Source: Gammaproteobacteria bacterium
GTDB lineage: Bacteria > Pseudomonadota > Gammaproteobacteria > UWMA-0217
Reading direction: 5' to 3'
Length of the DNA stretch: 9,121 nt
Assembly: GCA_027031685.1 (NCBI GenBank)
Contig: JALVPS010000449.1
Coordinates: forward strand, 1-9,121
The notes under the pieces are model-generated. The model had not been told where the DNA came from and searched no databases. It saw only the letters and a program-made list of their open reading frames with translations. Positions within the stretch are counted from its first letter, which is position 1, and every line of letters begins with the position of its first letter. The position numbers and the translations under genes are program-made. Below are positions 6,324 to 9,121 of the stretch, piece after piece.

Positions 6324-6890
6324 ATGGACACGACCCTCACACCCCGTGACGCCCTGCTGGTGGTGGACGTGCAGTACGACTTCCTGCCCGGCGGGGCGCT
6401 GCCCGTGCCCGACGGCGACGCCGTCATCCCCGTCCTCAACCGCTGGCTCGCCGCGGCCCGCACGGGCGGCGCCCTGGTGTGCGCCTCGCGCGACTGGCAC
6501 CCGCCGCACCACGCGAGCTTCCGCGAGCGCGGCGGGCCGTGGCCGCCGCACTGCGTGCAGGGCACCCCCGGCGCCGCCTTCCCGCCCGAGCTGGCCCTGC
6601 CGCCCGATGCCGTCATCATCGACAAGGGCACCGACCCCGACCGCGACGCCTACTCCGCCTTCCAGGGCCGGCCGGATCTCGCCGCCCTGCTGCGCGAGCG
6701 CGGGGTGACGCGGCTGTACGTGGGCGGGCTGGCGCTGGACTACTGCGTCAAGGCCAGCGTGCTGGACGGCCTGGCCGCCGGCTTCGAGGTGCACCTGATC
6801 CGCGACGCCACGCGCGCCGTGGACGTGCAGCCGGGCGACGGCGAGCGGGCCCTGGCCGAGCTGCGCGCGGCGGGGGCGGTCATCGAATGA
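6324..6890 (+). CDS. pncA: Nicotinamidase (isochorismatase-like hydrolase)
   Basis: A 188-residue cytoplasmic enzyme that hydrolyses nicotinamide to nicotinate and ammonia, the first step of NAD salvage. All key residues are visible: catalytic D15 in VVDVQYDF, K101 in IIDKGTD, and C141 in LDYCVKAS; metal ligands D57, H59 and H63 in RDWHPPHH, and H76 in PPHCVQGT. VGGLALDYC is the typical nicotinamidase strand and nucleophile elbow. The length is normal. I chose the ATG at 6324 over a GTG two codons earlier because GGAGG (6311-6315) lies 8 nt before it. The stop overlaps the pncB start (ATGA), so the two steps of the pathway are co-translated. Other isochorismatase-fold hydrolases are possible in principle, but the metal-site motif and the pncB neighbour point to PncA. 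Confidence 0.93.
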   Translation: MDTTLTPRDALLVVDVQYDFLPGGALPVPDGDAVIPVLNRWLAAARTGGALVCASRDWHPPHHASFRERGGPWPPHCVQGTPGAAFPPELALPPDAVIIDKGTDPDRDAYSAFQGRPDLAALLRERGVTRLYVGGLALDYCVKASVLDGLAAGFEVHLIRDATRAVDVQPGDGERALAELRAAGAVIE

Positions 6891-8242
6891 GCGGACGGCC
6901 ACCGCCCGGCGACCCCGAGCTGGTCCTGCTCACGGACCTGTACCAGCTCACCATGCTGCAGTCCTACTGGGCGCGCGGCATGTTCGCCACGGCCGTGTTC
7001 GACCTGTTCGTGCGCCGCCTGCCCCCCGCCCGCAACTACCTCATCGCCGCCGGCCTGGAGACCGCGCTGGACTTCCTGTCCACCCTGCGCTTCACGCCCG
7101 CCGCCCTGGACTACCTGGCCACCCTGCCCCAGTTCCGCCCCGCCTTCCTCGACTGGCTGGCCGACTTCCGCTTCACCGGCACCGTGCGCGCCGTGCCCGA
7201 GGGCACGCCGGTGTTCCCCGACGAGCCCATCCTGGAGGTCATCGCCCCCCTGCCCGAGGCGCAGTTCGTGGAGACCTTCCTGCTCAACCAGGTGCACTAC
7301 CAGACCCTGGTGGCCAGCAAGGCCGCGCGCGTGGTAGACGCCGCCGGCGAGCGCACCGTCGTCGACTTCGGCCTGCGCCGCTACCACGGCATCGACGCCG
7401 GCCTCAAGGCCGCCCGCAGCGCCTGGCTGGCCGGCGCGGCGGCCACCTCCAACGTGCTGGCCGGCCAGCGCTACGGCATCCCCGTCACCGGCACCATGGC
7501 CCACAGCTACGTGCTGGCCCACCGGGACGAGCGGCAGGCCTTCGCCGACTTCGTGGGCCTCTACCCGGAGACCGTGCTGCTGGTGGACACCTACGACACC
7601 CTGCAGGGCGTGCGCGAGGTCATCGCCCTGGCCGAGCGGCTGGGCGACGACTTCCGCGTGCGCGCCATCCGCCTCGACTCCGGCGACCTGCTGCGCCTGA
7701 GCCGCGCCGCGCGCGAGATGCTGGACGCCGCCGGCCTCGGGCGCGTGGGCATCTTCGCCAGCGGCGACCTGGACGAGTACCGCATCGCCGAACTGCTGGC
7801 CGCCGGCGCGCCCATCGACGGCTTCGGCGTGGGCACGCGCATGGGCACCTCCGCCGACGCCCCCTACCTCAACAGCGCTTACAAGCTGGTGGAATACGCC
7901 GGCCACGGGCGCATGAAGCTGTCCGCCGCCAAGGCCACCCTGCCCGGCCGCAAGCAGATCTTCCGCCAGCGCGACGACCACGGCCGCTACGCCGGCGACC
8001 TGCTGGCCCTGGCCGGCGAGGACGGGCCCGGCGAGCCCCTGCTGCAGACGGTCATGACCGACGGCCGCCCCCGCGACGACCTGCCCGACCTGGCCCGCCA
8101 GCGGGAACACTGCCTGGACGCCCGCGCCGACCTGCCGCCCCGCCTGCTGACCCTCGACCCGGCCGACCCGCCCTATCCCGTGCAACTGGCGCCCGGCCTG
8201 GCGGCGGAGCGCGACCGGCTGCTGGCCGAGCTGGAAGGCTGA
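6887..8242 (+). CDS. pncB: Nicotinate phosphoribosyltransferase
   Basis: A 451-residue enzyme that joins nicotinate to PRPP, with ATP use, to give nicotinate mononucleotide. Family motifs occur in order: LLTDLYQLTM (14-23), substrate channel and N-terminal barrel, FGLRRYHGIDAG with the likely phosphorylated H167, GTMAHSYV, LLVDTYDT, IRLDSGDL (D264-D267 region), FASGDLDEY, GFGVGTRMGTS, and YKLV near the C-terminal part. It is of the longer YueK/human-NAPRT type rather than the E. coli PncB type. The ATG shares bases with the pncA stop, so the two enzymes form a two-gene salvage unit that takes nicotinamide to NaMN. No frameshift or missing motif is seen. Codon use is extremely GC-rich, visibly more so than the csx2-cad1 end of the CRISPR operon. 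Confidence 0.94.
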   Translation: MSGRPPPGDPELVLLTDLYQLTMLQSYWARGMFATAVFDLFVRRLPPARNYLIAAGLETALDFLSTLRFTPAALDYLATLPQFRPAFLDWLADFRFTGTVRAVPEGTPVFPDEPILEVIAPLPEAQFVETFLLNQVHYQTLVASKAARVVDAAGERTVVDFGLRRYHGIDAGLKAARSAWLAGAAATSNVLAGQRYGIPVTGTMAHSYVLAHRDERQAFADFVGLYPETVLLVDTYDTLQGVREVIALAERLGDDFRVRAIRLDSGDLLRLSRAAREMLDAAGLGRVGIFASGDLDEYRIAELLAAGAPIDGFGVGTRMGTSADAPYLNSAYKLVEYAGHGRMKLSAAKATLPGRKQIFRQRDDHGRYAGDLLALAGEDGPGEPLLQTVMTDGRPRDDLPDLARQREHCLDARADLPPRLLTLDPADPPYPVQLAPGLAAERDRLLAELEG

Positions 8243-8252
8243 CGGCGGCCGT

Positions 8253-8266
8253 CCGGGCGCGCCCGG
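8253..8266 (+). terminator. GC palindrome downstream of pncB (weak terminator candidate)
   Basis: CCGGGCGCGCCCGG lies 11 nt after the pncB stop. It is perfectly symmetric but has no loop beyond its centre and no following T-run, so intrinsic termination is doubtful. Confidence 0.2.
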
Positions 8267-8375
8267 CGCTACCTCCCCCGGGGCGCGACCGACGACCGCG
8301 CCGCTCCTCTCGACCCCTGATCGTGCGCCCGCACGCCGATCCGTATCGCCTTCCACCCTTCCCATTATTTGCATT

Positions 8376-8390
8376 TGATAATCATTCTCA
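8376..8390 (+). promoter_or_regulatory. Fur box upstream of the porin gene
   Basis: TGATAATCATTCTCA fits the 7-1-7 Fur consensus (TGATAATnATTATCA) at 13 of 14 defined positions. It sits about 50 nt before the porin ATG and overlaps a possible promoter (TTGCAT 8369-8374, 17 nt, TACGAT 8392-8397), so bound Fur would block transcription when iron is plentiful. The AT-rich stretch is conspicuous against its GC-rich surroundings. Confidence 0.75.
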
Positions 8391-8440
8391 TTACGATTCG
8401 CTCTCACATCATCACACATCGGATCGGGAGGCGATCACGC

Positions 8441-9121
8441 ATGACTGACCACTGGCGACTATCCTTGTCCCTGCTCACCCTGGCGCTGCCCGTGGCAGGC
8501 CTGGCGGACGACGCCGCGGACCGCCTGCAGCGCCTGGAGCGGGAACTCGACACCCTGCGCGCCCAGGTGGAGGCCACGGCAGACGCCGTGGCGTCGGCGG
8601 CGCCGGCCGACCGCACCCGCGTGGGCGGTTACGGCGAGCTGCACTACAACCACCTGGACACGCCCTCCGGCGACAGGCGTTCCCTGGATTTCCACCGCTT
8701 CGTGCTGTTCTTCGGCCACGATTTCAGCGACGCGCTGCGCTTCCAGTCGGAGCTGGAGGTGGAGCATGCGGTGTCCGGCGGCGACGAGCCGGGCGAGGTG
8801 GAGCTGGAGCAGGCCTATGTGGAGATGGATCTGACCGACAGCACGGTCCTGCGGGCCGGGCTGGTCCTGCTGCCGGTGGGCATCCTCAACGAGACCCACG
8901 AGCCGCCCACCTTCTACGGCGTGGAGCGCAACCCGGTGGAGAAGCACATCCTGCCCGCCACCTGGTGGGAGGGCGGCGTCGGGCTGAGCGGCCGGCAGGC
9001 GGCGCGCGGCCTGAGCTGGGACCTGCTGCTGCACTCCGGGCTGAAGGTGGACCCGGCCATCGTGAGCATCCGCGGCGGCCGGCAGAAGGCGGCCAAGGCC
9101 GACGCGGATGCTCACGATGGC
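8441..9121 (+). CDS. Iron-regulated outer-membrane porin, N-terminal part (3' end missing)
   Basis: A frame of 227 residues from ATG 8441 (GGAGG 9 nt upstream) that is open at the right edge. Residues 1-22 form a signal peptide (LSLSLLTLALPVAGLA) with likely cleavage before DDAADRL. Next comes a short coiled coil (RLQRLERELDTLRAQVEA, 28-45), as in trimeric porins, then beta-barrel strands beginning VGGYGELHYNHLD and LDFHRFVLFFGHDF. ELEVEH, VELEQAYVEMD, LLPVGILNETHEPPTFYGVE and LPATWWEGGVGLSG are typical of a porin family related to OprO/OprP-like proteins often found with iron-uptake genes. The Fur box suggests a role under iron limitation; the transported solute is unknown. Residues 222-227 lie in a reverse-complement copy of upstream sequence and are probably not real. 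Confidence 0.8.
   Translation, partial: MTDHWRLSLSLLTLALPVAGLADDAADRLQRLERELDTLRAQVEATADAVASAAPADRTRVGGYGELHYNHLDTPSGDRRSLDFHRFVLFFGHDFSDALRFQSELEVEHAVSGGDEPGEVELEQAYVEMDLTDSTVLRAGLVLLPVGILNETHEPPTFYGVERNPVEKHILPATWWEGGVGLSGRQAARGLSWDLLLHSGLKVDPAIVSIRGGRQKAAKADADAHDG
9056..9121. repeat. Perfect 19-bp inverted repeat at the window end
   Basis: Positions 9103-9121 are the exact reverse complement of 9056-9074 (arm: GCCATCGTGAGCATCCGCG), separated by 28 nt. Both arms lie inside the porin reading frame and the second arm ends at the last base. This looks more like a fold-back assembly or amplification artefact than biology. Confidence 0.8.

Noticed and set aside
1..9121. CRISPR array, tRNA, rRNA or insertion sequence
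   Set aside because: I saw no regularly spaced direct repeats, cloverleaf-like sequence, transposase motifs or terminal repeats with target duplications.

Overview
The window is GC-rich with densely packed, mostly operon-arranged genes. It looks like chromosomal DNA of a high-GC proteobacterium, probably a gammaproteobacterium. This is inferred from Shine-Dalgarno-led genes, a classic Fur-type box, a Gram-negative outer-membrane porin, a PncA/PncB pair and a Nitrosomonas-type CRISPR ancillary protein. I would not name a genus.

Left half, minus strand (4840 down to 1): a compact CRISPR type III accessory operon. In transcription order it encodes Cas6 (pre-crRNA endoribonuclease), an NE0113-family CARF protein with a winged-helix-like C-terminus, a DxTHG/TM1812-family CARF-HEPN ribonuclease (Csx1/Csx2 type), and a CARF protein fused to an adenosine deaminase domain (Cad1 type). 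The last gene runs off the left edge. The first three genes overlap by 4 nt each (GTGA, then ATGA), and the fourth starts 4 nt after the third stops. No CRISPR array, cas10 or csm/cmr backbone gene is present; if they exist they lie outside the window. The operon thus holds three putative cyclic-oligoadenylate sensors with three different outputs: RNA cleavage, purine nucleotide deamination, and either signal degradation or DNA binding.

Middle (4841-5204): a 364-nt divergent intergenic region with a good candidate promoter for cas6, two perfect palindromes just upstream of it, and a weaker candidate promoter facing right.

Right half, plus strand: a fusion of a ribosome-hibernation (HPF/RaiA-like) domain with sigma-70-like segments (5205-6287), then pncA (nicotinamidase) and pncB (nicotinate phosphoribosyltransferase) overlapping by ATGA, which together convert nicotinamide to nicotinate mononucleotide for NAD salvage. 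After a 198-nt gap with a strong Fur box comes a signal-peptide-bearing porin, cut by the right edge.

The last 19 nt of the window are the exact reverse complement of 9056-9074, which suggests a fold-back assembly artefact at a contig end, so the last residues of the porin should not be trusted.
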